Assembly: GCF_009601505.1 (NCBI RefSeq)
Contig: NZ_WITC01000061.1
Span: 1 to 64,000 of the forward strand
DNA: 64,000 bases
DNA from: Sinorhizobium terangae
GTDB taxonomy: Bacteria > Pseudomonadota > Alphaproteobacteria > Rhizobiales > Rhizobiaceae
Direction of reading: 5' to 3'
Shown here: in pieces, positions 25,913-34,542 of the stretch
How positions within the stretch are numbered: position 1 is the stretch's first letter
How the letters are laid out: each line of letters starts with the position of its first letter
Notes under the pieces: generated by a model
Database searches by the model: none
What the model saw: only the letters and a program-made list of their open reading frames with translations
Told to the model about the DNA's origin: nothing
Position numbers and translations under genes: made by a program

Positions 25913-26004
25913 TATTCGGCAAAATCATATCCATTACCTACATCTACCGGATCACCGCCGCGTTGGCTACCTAAGCATCGATTTTGCTATGGAAGGCCTA
26001 CGTC

Positions 26005-26799
26005 ATGAAAGTTCTGCTCGTCTTCGCCCATCCCGAGCCGCGTTCGCTCAACGCCGCCCTCCGCGATATCGCCGTCAAGGAGCTGGAGGCCCAGGGCCAC
26101 GAGGTCCGCGTGTCGGACCTTTATGCCGACCGCTGGAAATCCGAGGTCGATCACGCCGATTTTCGATCGCTTGCCCCTGACGCGCGTTTGAAGGTGGCGA
26201 GGGCCTCGGGAGAAGCTTTCGCGGCCGACGCCCTGACCGAAGACGTAAAGGCCGAACACGAGAAGCTCCTGTGGGCCGACGTCCTGATCCTGCAGTTCCC
26301 GCTGTGGTGGTACAGCATGCCTGCAATCCTCAAGGGCTGGGTGGACCGGGTCTACGCCTACGGCTTCGCCTATGGTGTCGGCGAGCACAGCGACAGATAT
26401 TGGGGCAGCCGCTTCGGCGAAGGAACCTTCGCGGGCAAACGCGCGATGTTGCTCGTGACCACCGGCGGCTGGGAGGAGCATTACTCCGCCCGCGGGATCA
26501 ACGGTCCGATCGACGACATCCTGTTCCCGATCAATCACGGGGTCCTCTTTTATCCGGGGTACGACGTGCTTCCGCCGTTCGTCGCCTATCGAGTCGATCG
26601 TCTCGATGAGGCCGGTTTCCATGCCGTCGCCGAGCGCCTGCGCGAGAGGATGCGCACACTCGGCTCCACACCACCCATTCCCTACCGGCAGCAGAATGGC
26701 GGAGACTATGTGATCCCGAGCCTTCAGCTTCGACCTGGTCTGGGCGATCCGGGCGCGAACGGCTTCGCTCTTCACTTGAACGGCACGGATAGCAGATGA
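26005..26799 (+). CDS. NAD(P)H dehydrogenase (quinone), flavodoxin-2 fold
   Basis: This 264-residue cytoplasmic flavoprotein starts MKVLLVFAHPEPRSLNAAL, the FMN/FAD phosphate-binding start of the NQO1/MdaB/YwrO family. The motif LILQFPLWWYSMPAILKGWVDRV around residues 95-117 is the conserved active-site segment, and TTGGWEEHYS follows near 150. GGAAGG 9 bases upstream supports the ATG at 26005. Such enzymes reduce quinones or nitro compounds by two electrons and protect from redox cyclers. It is divergent from a LysR gene. The C-terminal 40 residues extend beyond the usual family end. Confidence 0.85.
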   Translation: MKVLLVFAHPEPRSLNAALRDIAVKELEAQGHEVRVSDLYADRWKSEVDHADFRSLAPDARLKVARASGEAFAADALTEDVKAEHEKLLWADVLILQFPLWWYSMPAILKGWVDRVYAYGFAYGVGEHSDRYWGSRFGEGTFAGKRAMLLVTTGGWEEHYSARGINGPIDDILFPINHGVLFYPGYDVLPPFVAYRVDRLDEAGFHAVAERLRERMRTLGSTPPIPYRQQNGGDYVIPSLQLRPGLGDPGANGFALHLNGTDSR

Positions 26800-26985
26800 G
26801 ATCCTGCGGAATCGAAGTGTTAGATCGTCCCTTGTGCGTTCATTCGAACGCGCGGCGCTCTCTGTCGCGTATTCATAGATTTGGTTCTGTAAGCGCGCCT
26901 CGCTGAACGTTCGCTTCGCTTGGAGCGATCCAATCATTGCGTCGCTGCGAAATGACGCGAGGTGTCATTTGCTGCCGCAAGCAAC

Positions 26986-27018
26986 TCGTACGACACCGAT
27001 ACGGCCAGTGTCGTACGA
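26986..27018. other. Inverted repeat beyond the MBL gene
   Basis: TCGTACGACAC (26986-26996) and GTGTCGTACGA (27008-27018) form a perfect 11-bp stem with an 11-base loop. It lies 66 bp downstream of the MBL gene stop and about 190 bp after the quinone reductase. There is no T-run, so it could be a protein-binding site or a weak terminator. Confidence 0.4.
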
Positions 27019-27083
27019 AGCAGCGATCGACCAGTTGTTCAAACGCATGCGGCCGTCTCGTTCGGCCCTAACCCAACAAGCGG

Positions 27084-27998
27084 TCAGTAGTCCCACCAGG
27101 CCGGTACCCAACGAAAGAGGTTGCCGGCGGCCGCGACATGGCCGACGGACGGGAACGGTATGTGCGTGGACACCAGTGACGAGCCGGTCTCCGCCAGCTC
27201 CCGCATAAGGCGGAGCCTAACACGGGTTGCCTCCTCGGGGTCGTGTTCGAAACCGTTGTGCCACTCGGGGTGGTCGAAAGAAACCGGAAACAGGGCGTCG
27301 CCGGCGAACATCAGCCGGCTACCGCCAGACTTCATGCGGACAACGCTGTGCCCAGGCGTGTGGCCGCCGGTGCGAGTGACGACCACGCCCGGTGCCACCT
27401 CGGCCTCCTCCTTGAACGTCCGCAGATGGTTGCGGTACTCGTCCAGGAATTGCAAGGACGCTCGCCGGGCCAGATCCGCAAGCGCCGGCGGCATGGCGGT
27501 GCGGGAGAAATCGGGGGACTCCCAGAACTTGGTCTCTGCGGCGGACACATGGACCCGCAGATCCGGGCGCAGCCGCTCCTTCACGCCGTCGACGAGCAGC
27601 CCGCCGACGTGGTCAAAGTGCATGTGGGTCAGCACCACGTCGGTCACGGACGCAAGATCAACGCCAGCGGCCTCCAATCGATGGACAAACTGCCCGGCCC
27701 GCGGGAAGTCCGGGTACTCCTCCCCTAGGCCACTGTCGATGAGTATCGTCTGGCCGCCGCTGCGCACCACGACCGCGTTCAGTGCCCAATCGAAGGCGTC
27801 GTGCGACAGGAACATGTCATCCAGCCAGGCCGCCCGGATGGCCGGGTCGGCGTTGGTGGCCATTGACTCGGCTGGCGGGGTTAGCACTCCATCGCTGATC
27901 ACCAGCACGTCAATCTCGCCGACCGGCACCGCGTAGCGCGACGGAACCAACTCGTCCAGGGCCGGTTTACCTGGGTGTGAAGTGTTGTCCAAGCTCAT
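27084..27998 (-). CDS. Metallo-beta-lactamase-fold hydrolase
   Basis: This 304-residue enzyme has the dinuclear zinc motif HMHFDH in VLTHMHFDHVGG (about residue 124-135), a second ligand region at GHTPGHSVVRM and an FAGDALF Asp, so the metal site looks complete. The ATG at 27998 behind CAGGAGAC is preferred over a frame starting at 28088. The family includes lactonases, some of which degrade acyl-homoserine lactones, as well as arylsulfatases and other hydrolases; specificity cannot be assigned. No signal peptide is visible. It stands alone, convergent with the quinone reductase gene. Confidence 0.8.
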   Translation of the reverse strand: MSLDNTSHPGKPALDELVPSRYAVPVGEIDVLVISDGVLTPPAESMATNADPAIRAAWLDDMFLSHDAFDWALNAVVVRSGGQTILIDSGLGEEYPDFPRAGQFVHRLEAAGVDLASVTDVVLTHMHFDHVGGLLVDGVKERLRPDLRVHVSAAETKFWESPDFSRTAMPPALADLARRASLQFLDEYRNHLRTFKEEAEVAPGVVVTRTGGHTPGHSVVRMKSGGSRLMFAGDALFPVSFDHPEWHNGFEHDPEEATRVRLRLMRELAETGSSLVSTHIPFPSVGHVAAAGNLFRWVPAWWDY

Positions 27999-28610
27999 GT
28001 TCGTCTCCTGCTCACCAATCCTGGGGGATTTGCTTCTGCCTGCGACATGATGCGCTCGTGTTCTGCGTGATCGAGACGTGTCGGTCACGAGCCACGTCGC
28101 GGACTCTATGATGAGCCAGGTTGGCGATCGAGCTACACCTAAGGATGGGTAGCCTGCGTGGACCGCAGCGAAGATATGCCGGTGAAGAGGCTGGCATGAA
28201 GAGCAGACGCTCTCGCCCGCCGAACGGTGCCCGCGCTCAGCGTTGACTCGAGCCCGCTCGGCGCACTCAATATCCGCGACAGTCTCGAGGCGCTCTTTCG
28301 AGCAGGAAAGATGTCAGGACGGGCTGCCATTCAACGGCGTCGACCGCCCGCCGCGGCCGCGCCTCGTGGTCGGCGTCCGCCGCCGAACTCAGAACTGCAG
28401 CGCCGCAAGGATATCGCGCGCTGGAGTGCGGCGAATTGTTCCTGAAGCGTGTCGCGCTGCAAATCGTGACCGACTTTCCCGCCCCCAAAGTTCGGGCTCC
28501 GCTTCTTGACGAGCGCGTTCCGTCGCGCAGCCAAATCGTTCTGTCTTGCCGAACTCCGTGTTTGTGACTCCGCCGCATCACAAATTCTCTTTCCGGACTA
28601 TAAGTCTCTG

Positions 28611-28726
28611 GTGTGAGCAGTCGGTCTCCTTTTGGCTCCAGCCCCCTCGCAGCTGCTTCACAAACGAGCGCGGCGCTCGCCGGGCTCCGACTCTCAGCCT
28701 CCTCGGGACGTCGGAGCCCGTTTTTT
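28611..28726 (+). ncRNA. Candidate small RNA ending in a strong terminator
   Basis: A TATAAG -10-like box (28599-28604, -35 weak) is followed about 80 bp later by an intrinsic terminator: GGGCTCCGAC (28682-28691), GTCGGAGCCC (28710-28719) and TTTTTT (28721-28726). No reading frame with a ribosome-binding site fits between. A short untranslated RNA of about 115 bases is the simplest reading, but the promoter is weak and I cannot match it to a named family. Confidence 0.4.
28682..28726 (+). terminator. Intrinsic terminator in gene-poor region
   Basis: A perfect 10-bp stem with an 18-base loop is followed by GTTTTTT. It has no coding gene upstream on the same strand within 1.5 kb, which is why a small RNA is suspected. 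Confidence 0.75.
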
Positions 28727-28963
28727 CGGGGCACCATAGAGCGCGAACGAGAAGACCTCGCCTGGGTCGACAGGATTCTCCGACACCGTCGTCGGTTGAT
28801 TGTTCGCCTAAAGGAAACACCGGTTTCGCAATGGCTGCCTCATTGGGACCTGGCAGATTTGCTAAGAGTTCAAAGGCCCGATTGCTTTAACAAGCTCCTC
28901 CACAAATGATCTCAACACATGGGCAAGGGCTATGCAGATCACAACAGATCGAAGGGAGAAGAC

Positions 28964-29605
28964 ATGGCTAGCGAACCAATCCGCGATCCTTCCAAGGACC
29001 GCCTCCTCACCCCGCAGAATGCTGCGTTTATCATCATCGACTATCAGCCGGTTCAGGTGAACTCGATCGCCTCGATGGACCGGCAGCTGCTGCTCAACAA
29101 TATCGTCGGCTGCTCGAAGGCGGCCGTCGCCTATGGCCTGCCGATTGTCCATTCGACGGTCAACGTAAAGACCGGCCTCAACAAGCCGCCTGTACCGCAT
29201 ATCCGAAAGGCGCTCGCCGATTACCCGACCTATGACCGCACCAGCATCAACAGCTGGGAGGATGTCGAATTCCGCAAAGCGGTCGAGGATACCGGCCGCA
29301 AGAAGCTCGTCATGACGGCGCTCTGGACCGAAGCCTGCCTTACCTTCCCAGCGATCGACGCTCTCGCCGAAGGTTATGAGGTCTATGTCCCCGTTGACGC
29401 CGTCGGTGGCACCTCGGTCGCGGCGCATGAGGCGGCGCTGCGGCGCATCGAACAGGCGGGCGCAAAGCTCATTTCCACCGTACAGCTCTTCTGCGAGCTC
29501 CAGCGCGACTGGAAGCGAAGTGAGACCGTGCCCGCCTTCATGAACCTCTTCATCGAGACCGGTGGCACCGCGGGTATCCAGTTCTCCTACGATCGCTCCG
29601 AATAG
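28964..29605 (+). CDS. YcaC-like isochorismatase-family cysteine hydrolase
   Basis: This 213-residue cytoplasmic hydrolase has the isochorismatase fold. The catalytic Asp lies in AAFIIIDYQPVQV (about residue 26) and the nucleophile Cys in ALWTEACLTFPA (about residue 118). The NSWEDVEF segment and the C-terminal LFCELQRDW match E. coli YcaC, whose substrate is unknown. The ATG at 28964 follows AGGGAGAAG; a start 45 bases upstream lacks a site. A 15-bp hairpin follows the gene. A decayed copy of its 3' end is present at 31127-31257, so the locus once carried two paralogues. Confidence 0.85.
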   Translation: MASEPIRDPSKDRLLTPQNAAFIIIDYQPVQVNSIASMDRQLLLNNIVGCSKAAVAYGLPIVHSTVNVKTGLNKPPVPHIRKALADYPTYDRTSINSWEDVEFRKAVEDTGRKKLVMTALWTEACLTFPAIDALAEGYEVYVPVDAVGGTSVAAHEAALRRIEQAGAKLISTVQLFCELQRDWKRSETVPAFMNLFIETGGTAGIQFSYDRSE

Positions 29606-29612
29606 TCGTATA

Positions 29613-29646
29613 CTGGTCAGCGTCGTCACGCGACGACGCTGGCCAG
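29613..29646 (+). terminator. Hairpin after cysteine hydrolase gene
   Basis: A 15-bp stem (29613-29627 and 29632-29646, one T-G pair) with a 4-base loop follows the stop codon by 7 bp. Only a short TCATTT tail follows, so it may be a weak or processing terminator. Confidence 0.55.
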
Positions 29647-29984
29647 ATCATTTACGCTTCGAAATCCTCCTCATTCTGCTGGTGGCAGCGGTCGCGCTTG
29701 AAGCGTTCGCCACACGTTCTCGCCTCTCGCGGAGCTCCCTGGCTTGGCATTTGATCCGCCAGCGCCTCTCCTGCAACTCGCGACCGGCGCAGTTGTCCTC
29801 ACCACACCATCATCGCTGTCACTTCACGAGCCCCGCCGACCTCATTACTGTTCGCGCGACCCGCCATTCGCGCGTAATGTTTCTGGGTGGAGCAGCGCTC
29901 GAAGGCCGCTACCGGAGTTGGAATTCCTCAGCGCGGGCGCGAGCCGCAGGCGGACCCAAACATAACGGACTCAGGGAGAAGCCT
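29647..29984. other. Spacer before LysR gene
   Basis: About 340 bp with no recognisable gene. The last 15 bp contain the ribosome-binding site AGGGAGAA of the LysR gene. Nothing else stands out. Confidence 0.4.
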
Positions 29985-30980
29985 ATGTTCGCTACAACGA
30001 GGTGGCGCTTTGATGACATACTCACGTTTATCCGCGTGATGGAATCGGGAAGCATTACCGCTGCAGCGGAACGCCTGAACCTGTCCAAATCCGTGATCAG
30101 CAAGCGCATAAGCGACTTGGAGGCGGCGCTGGGCGTGGAACTCTTCCAGCGCTCGACGCGTCAGGTCAGACCGACCGAGAATGGCGATGCTTTCTACGAA
30201 CGCATGGTGCCTCTGATAAACGAGATCAACCAGACCGCAGAAAGCCTTTCAGCCGAGCGTATAAAGACCCTTCGCGGCCAGTTGCGCGTCACGACACCAA
30301 TGTCGTTCGGCGCCATGTACCTGGGGCCGGTCATTGCGGAGTTCGCGCGACGACATCCGGACCTGGAACTGGCGGTCGACTATGAAGATCGATTGGTCGA
30401 CCTCGTCCAGGGCGGCTACGATATTGGCATTCGCATCGGCCATCTGCGCGACTCCAACCTGCGCGCCCGAACATTATGCGAATGCCCGCGTGTTGTCGTC
30501 TGCAGTCCCGAATACATCAAGGCGCACGGACAGCCCAAGACGGTCGCCGAACTCGCCAATCACCAGTGCATCGACTACGCCTATGTTCATGCCAACCGTC
30601 TTTGGCAGTTCGAAGCGGCGGCGAAGGGTGGCCCCCCTGTCAGCGTCTCCATGCGCAGCCGCATCGTGATCAATAATGGCGGGGCGTTAAGGGATATGGC
30701 GATAGCGGGTCTGGGAATCGCCTCGTTGCCATTGTTCCTCGCAGCCGATGCGCTGCGGCAGGGTGCCCTTGTCCAGATTCTTCGAGGATATCGACAGCCC
30801 CCTTACACGATCTCCGCCATCTATCCGCCGACGCATCACGTCTCGACGAAGGTGCGAACCTTTATCGACTTTTTGGTCGAGTTCTTTGTTCCCCCGCTGC
30901 CCTGGGAGGATGATTCCGAAGCCGCGCGGAATTCTGCACTGTCAAGGCTTCGCACCATAAAGCTGCCCTATGATGCATGA
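29985..30980 (+). CDS. LysR-family regulator
   Basis: This 331-residue LysR protein has the helix-turn-helix in FIRVMESGSITAAAERLNLS followed by KSVISKRISDLEAALGVELFQ, and a substrate-binding domain from about 90 to 300 of the CrgA/DmlR type (GQLRVTTPMSFGAMYLGPV). The ATG at 29985 is placed by CAGGGAGAAG; upstream in-frame codons belong to the spacer. It lies between the cysteine hydrolase and its decayed copy, followed by a small monooxygenase gene, and may control one of them. The C-terminal 30 residues are longer than in most members. Confidence 0.85.
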   Translation: MFATTRWRFDDILTFIRVMESGSITAAAERLNLSKSVISKRISDLEAALGVELFQRSTRQVRPTENGDAFYERMVPLINEINQTAESLSAERIKTLRGQLRVTTPMSFGAMYLGPVIAEFARRHPDLELAVDYEDRLVDLVQGGYDIGIRIGHLRDSNLRARTLCECPRVVVCSPEYIKAHGQPKTVAELANHQCIDYAYVHANRLWQFEAAAKGGPPVSVSMRSRIVINNGGALRDMAIAGLGIASLPLFLAADALRQGALVQILRGYRQPPYTISAIYPPTHHVSTKVRTFIDFLVEFFVPPLPWEDDSEAARNSALSRLRTIKLPYDA

Positions 30981-31126
30981 AGGCGCGATGGGCTGCGCGG
31001 CAACAGTTGAGCATTCCGTCATGCCAAGTGCGAGCGACTGTTCGTGCCAGCCTGACACGGAGTTCTCAAGAGTCCACTCGTTCGCTCATCGAAAATTCCC
31101 TACACTCAAACCGCCACCATCTTCCC

Positions 31127-31257
31127 GAGTGGCGACGATCTTGGGCGCGAAATGGAGATCGACGGACTGGTGCATTAATCCGTCATGCTTTCGCAGCTAT
31201 CTACGAGGCTGCGGAGGCCCCGCCGGCATCCAGTTCTCCTACGATCGGGCGGAGTAA
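31127..31257 (+). pseudogene. Remnant of a second YcaC-like hydrolase gene
   Basis: The end encodes GGPAGIQFSYDRAE-stop, nearly identical to GGTAGIQFSYDRSE-stop of the intact hydrolase at 28964-29605. Upstream, one base out of frame, the translation continues as EWRRSWARNG... HAFAAIYEAA, which aligns with ELQRDWKRSE... PAFMNLFIETGG. A single-base loss near 31215 separates the two frames. Only the last 40 or so codons are left; the catalytic core is absent. It is therefore a relic of a diverged paralogue. Confidence 0.75.
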
Positions 31258-31309
31258 GCGCGAACGCGGGCACGGCGACCTGCCATGCCCGCAGCGATGA
31301 GGGGGAACA

Positions 31310-31606
31310 ATGCCTGAAATCCACGTTGTTGCTGTGCTCTACGCCAAGCAAGGCACTGAAGACGAGGTTCGCCGCGATCTGACCGTTGTCGCCGAAACCT
31401 CGCGGAAGGAAGACGGAAACCTGCGATACGAACTCTTCGCCGACCAAAATGACCCAAGACGGTTCGTCATCGTCGAACACTGGCGCGACGAGGGCGCACA
31501 GGAAAGACACCATCACCATTCCGACCACATACGCCACTTCCATGAAAACGGCGATCGGAACGTTGAGCGTCGCGAAGGCGTGTATGTCCTTGAGAAAGTA
31601 GTCTGA
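31310..31606 (+). CDS. Antibiotic biosynthesis monooxygenase-domain protein
   Basis: This 98-residue protein has the dimeric ferredoxin-like ABM fold, as in YgiN-type quinol monooxygenases. Recognisable elements are VVAVLYAKQGTEDEVRRDL at the N-terminus, NLRYELFADQNDPRRFVIVEHW in the centre and HHHHSDHIRHFHE, which carries the conserved helix. A GGGGGA ribosome-binding site precedes the ATG at 31310. Its genomic position directly after the decayed hydrolase suggests that the pair once formed an operon for quinone or aromatic detoxification. The substrate is unknown. Confidence 0.8.
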   Translation: MPEIHVVAVLYAKQGTEDEVRRDLTVVAETSRKEDGNLRYELFADQNDPRRFVIVEHWRDEGAQERHHHHSDHIRHFHENGDRNVERREGVYVLEKVV

Positions 31607-31766
31607 GCGATGAACGCGGCGCGCCAATGACGCCTGCCAAATCGATGCCATGGTCGTGACCAGCCACGGGCAGTCGACACTGCTGAGACCAACGGCAGCG
31701 ACGGGCGGAGAGCGTGGCTTCATCGCCGACCGCCATAGCAGGTAGGTTCAATCGGGGGAGTTCGTG

Positions 31767-33176
31767 ATGACCTGCGATTACCGCAAGGCCGCTCTTCTGG
31801 GCGTTCTGGTCGTCATATCCTTTCCGGGCCTCCTGCACGCTCAAGACCTGCAGGCACATCAGAACACGCGACCAACGATCCACTCGGACCGGTGGCAAGA
31901 GGACTGGTCGGCGCTGGCTGATCCGGACCTTCGCACGCAGCCACTCGATCTGCTCAAATATGTCCCGCTCAGCCCATGGGATCCGGAGAGTTACCTGTCT
32001 TTCGGCGTGACCCTTCGCGAGCGATTCGAATCAAACGACGCACCTGCGTTCGGAACCAGTGGCCTCGAGGGCGATGAATATCTTCTGCAGCGGCTCCAGT
32101 TTCATGTCGATCTTCACCTCTTTGACACGTGGCAGGTCTTCACCCAGTTCGAGGATGTGCGCGCACCTGGGAAAGAGATAATGGGCCCGGCCGACGAAAA
32201 TGAACTCGATCTGCGCATTGCATTCCTTGGCTACAAGCAGACATTCGACGAAGGCACGCTGTTGGCGCGGCTTGGCCGTCAGGAGATCGCCTTCGATCTG
32301 CAACGGTTCGTCTCCTCGCGCGACGGACCAAACGTGCGTCAGGCTTTTGATGCATTTTGGGCCGAATGGGATGCGACGCCCTGGCGTGTCAAGGGTTTCA
32401 TCAGTCAGCCGGTTCAGTATCGAGACGTTGAGCCATTCGATGACATCTCCAACGACAACATCCGCTTCGGTGCGTTGCGCGTTGAACACGATATTGAGGA
32501 TAGCACCCTGTCCGGCTACTACGCGCTCTATCACCGAAGGAATGCCGTCTTTCTTGATGCCACCGGCGACGAGGAGCGTCATGCCATAGACGCCCGCCTT
32601 TCAGGTCGGGGCAGTGGCTTTGATTGGGATGCGGAGGCAATGGGGCAGTTTGGCACCGTCGGGTCCAAGGACATCCGTGCCTGGGCGGCGGGGACACGGT
32701 TCGGATACACCTTCGACGGCCTTCAATGGAAACCGCGATTTGGCCTGCAACTGGATGCCGCCTCTGGTGACAGCCGAGCCGGCGATGAGACTGTCGGCAC
32801 GTTCAATGGCCTGTTTGCGAATGGCTCCTATTTCTCGCTTGCCGGTTACACTGCCTATGCAAACCTGCTGCACGTCAAGCCGTCGGTCACCGTATACCCG
32901 ACGGAGAAGCTGTCATTGACGGGCGCTGTCGGCCTGCAATGGCGACAGACAACGGCGGATGCTGTCTATGTGTCGCCCAACATACCGATTGCGGGTACTT
33001 CCGGCAAAGGAGACCGCTGGACGGGCTACTATGCACAACTGAGAATGGATTACGCGGTCACGCCCAATCTATCGGCCGCTGCTGAGTTCGTGCATTTCGA
33101 CGTCGGCGAGAGCCTCCGCCGCGCGGGAGGCCACGACAGCGACTACTTCGGTGCGGAATTGAAACTTGCGTGGTAG
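31767..33176 (+). CDS. Alginate export-family (AlgE-like) outer membrane porin
   Basis: This 469-residue protein has a signal peptide ending LLHAQ (about residue 25) and then a beta-rich sequence of alternating hydrophobic residues ending in LKLAW, typical of an outer-membrane beta-barrel. The segments RWQEDWSALADP and SFGVTLRERFESND are characteristic of the alginate_exp family. In Pseudomonas AlgE is the alginate porin, but many family members in bacteria without alginate genes are general anion or organic-acid channels. None of the alginate biosynthesis genes is present here. GGGGGAG six bases before ATG 31767 favours that codon over the GTG at 31764. Confidence 0.75.
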   Translation: MTCDYRKAALLGVLVVISFPGLLHAQDLQAHQNTRPTIHSDRWQEDWSALADPDLRTQPLDLLKYVPLSPWDPESYLSFGVTLRERFESNDAPAFGTSGLEGDEYLLQRLQFHVDLHLFDTWQVFTQFEDVRAPGKEIMGPADENELDLRIAFLGYKQTFDEGTLLARLGRQEIAFDLQRFVSSRDGPNVRQAFDAFWAEWDATPWRVKGFISQPVQYRDVEPFDDISNDNIRFGALRVEHDIEDSTLSGYYALYHRRNAVFLDATGDEERHAIDARLSGRGSGFDWDAEAMGQFGTVGSKDIRAWAAGTRFGYTFDGLQWKPRFGLQLDAASGDSRAGDETVGTFNGLFANGSYFSLAGYTAYANLLHVKPSVTVYPTEKLSLTGAVGLQWRQTTADAVYVSPNIPIAGTSGKGDRWTGYYAQLRMDYAVTPNLSAAAEFVHFDVGESLRRAGGHDSDYFGAELKLAW

Positions 33177-33225
33177 CCTTGCTCAACTGACATTCGCCGT
33201 AGAGCTGCAGCCTGCTTGACATGCA

Positions 33226-34542
33226 TTAGTCCTCCCGGAATGCGTGCCGCATCTGGTCGGTCAGCGGCTTCGTCAGGTAGGAGATCACCGTGCGGTCGGC
33301 GATCTTGATGAACACCTCGGCCGGCATGCCGGGATAGAGCGAGAGCCCCTTGAGCCTGGCGAGGCTCTCTTTCTTCGGCCGGATCCGCAAGGGGTAGTAG
33401 CTGGCGCCGGTGCGCTCGTCGGTCACGAGGTCCGGCGCGATGGTCGCCACCTCCGCCTCGACCTCGGGCGTCGTGCGCTGATTGAAGGCGCTGAAGCGGA
33501 TTTCGACCGGCTGGCCGACATGGATCTGGTCGATGTCGTGGGTCGCAACGCGGGCCTCCACCGTCAGGTCGTCGGCCTGGGGCACAACGAGCATCAGCGT
33601 CTCGCCGGGATTGACCACACCGTTTACCGTGTGCACGGCGAGCTGATAGACGCGGCCCGAAAGCGGCGCCGTGATATCGAGCCGACGCAATTGGTCGGAT
33701 GCGGCGGTCCGCCGCTCCTCGTATTCGGCGATCTTCGCCTCGACATCCGTCAGATCCTTGGAGATTTCCGTCCGCCGATCCTCGTCGAGCTGGAGAATCT
33801 GCAGGTCGATCTCGCTCGACTTGCCGCGTGCCTGGGCGCGGGCGGCGATGCGCTGTCCGCGGTCGCCCTCCAGTTCCGCGCGCTGGCGCTTCAGCGTCGT
33901 CACACGCTGCATCGGCACCAGGCCCTGCCCGTAGAGCGAATCGACGCCGGTCAGTTCCTCCGCGATCAGCTTGAGCGCGTCCTCGATCGCCTGCAATTGG
34001 ACGGTGAGCCCCTCGATCTCGTCGCCCAACTGCGCCTTCCGGGAGGCAAGCTGGTCCTTCATGCCGATGAGCGCCGACCGCCGGCTGGCAAAGAGCCTCT
34101 CCTCGCCATCGACGAGCTTCGTCGCCGCGGCGCTGGAGATGAATGTGTCGAGATCCTTGTCGACCTCGAAAGAGTCGGCGCCGATGCGTTCGGCCTGAAG
34201 CCGGGCGCGGCGGGCATAGAGTTGCGCCAGCGTGCTTTCGACAATCGCCAGGTTGGCGCGAACGGTGGTGCCGTCGAGACGGATCAGCACCTGCCCGGCA
34301 TGGACCCGGTCTCCCTCGCGCACCAGCAGTTCGCCGACGATCCCCCCGGTGAGGTGCTGGACCTTCTTGACATTGTCGTCGACCACGACGACGCCGCCGG
34401 CAACGATCGCGCTCGACAGCTCGGTCGTTGCCGCCCAGCCGCCCACGCCGACAACAAGCGCGATAGCCAGCGTGGAGACCGCAATCATATGGCGCCCAAG
34501 CGAGCGGCGGGCGCTCAACATCTGCTTCTTCGCCTCGCTCAC
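33226..34542 (-). CDS. HlyD-family type I secretion adaptor
   Basis: This 438-residue membrane-fusion protein has a short cytoplasmic N-terminus, one membrane helix (about 20-40), a biotinyl-lipoyl-like half near VQHLTGGIVGELLVREGDRV, a long coiled-coil hairpin (about 110-290) and a C-terminal beta domain with the HlyD signature (VRIRPKKESL... LYPGMPAEVFI). It forms the periplasmic bridge between the ABC exporter and a TolC-like outer-membrane channel. Its ATG overlaps the ABC gene stop by 4 bp. The TolC component is not in this window. The RTX protein at 21852 is a plausible cargo. Confidence 0.9.
   Translation of the reverse strand: MSEAKKQMLSARRSLGRHMIAVSTLAIALVVGVGGWAATTELSSAIVAGGVVVVDDNVKKVQHLTGGIVGELLVREGDRVHAGQVLIRLDGTTVRANLAIVESTLAQLYARRARLQAERIGADSFEVDKDLDTFISSAAATKLVDGEERLFASRRSALIGMKDQLASRKAQLGDEIEGLTVQLQAIEDALKLIAEELTGVDSLYGQGLVPMQRVTTLKRQRAELEGDRGQRIAARAQARGKSSEIDLQILQLDEDRRTEISKDLTDVEAKIAEYEERRTAASDQLRRLDITAPLSGRVYQLAVHTVNGVVNPGETLMLVVPQADDLTVEARVATHDIDQIHVGQPVEIRFSAFNQRTTPEVEAEVATIAPDLVTDERTGASYYPLRIRPKKESLARLKGLSLYPGMPAEVFIKIADRTVISYLTKPLTDQMRHAFRED

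Larger units (their letters stand above)
27999..28963. other. Gene-poor spacer of about 965 bp
   Basis: Open frames here have no recognisable domains and no good ribosome-binding sites. The one firm structure is the terminator at 28682-28726, preceded by a TATAAG box at 28599-28604, so a small RNA may be encoded between them. The rest may be decayed sequence. Confidence 0.5.

Noticed and set aside
27084-27998. Firm call as acyl-homoserine lactone lactonase
   Set aside because: The zinc motif is shared by many MBL-fold hydrolases and no quorum-sensing gene lies nearby.
28267-28737. A 156-residue minus-strand frame in the gene-poor spacer
   Set aside because: It has no domain, no ribosome-binding site and overlaps a clear terminator on the other strand.
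31767-33176. Alginate biosynthesis locus suggested by the AlgE-like porin
   Set aside because: No alginate polymerase, epimerase or lyase genes are present within the window; the porin family is broader than alginate export.
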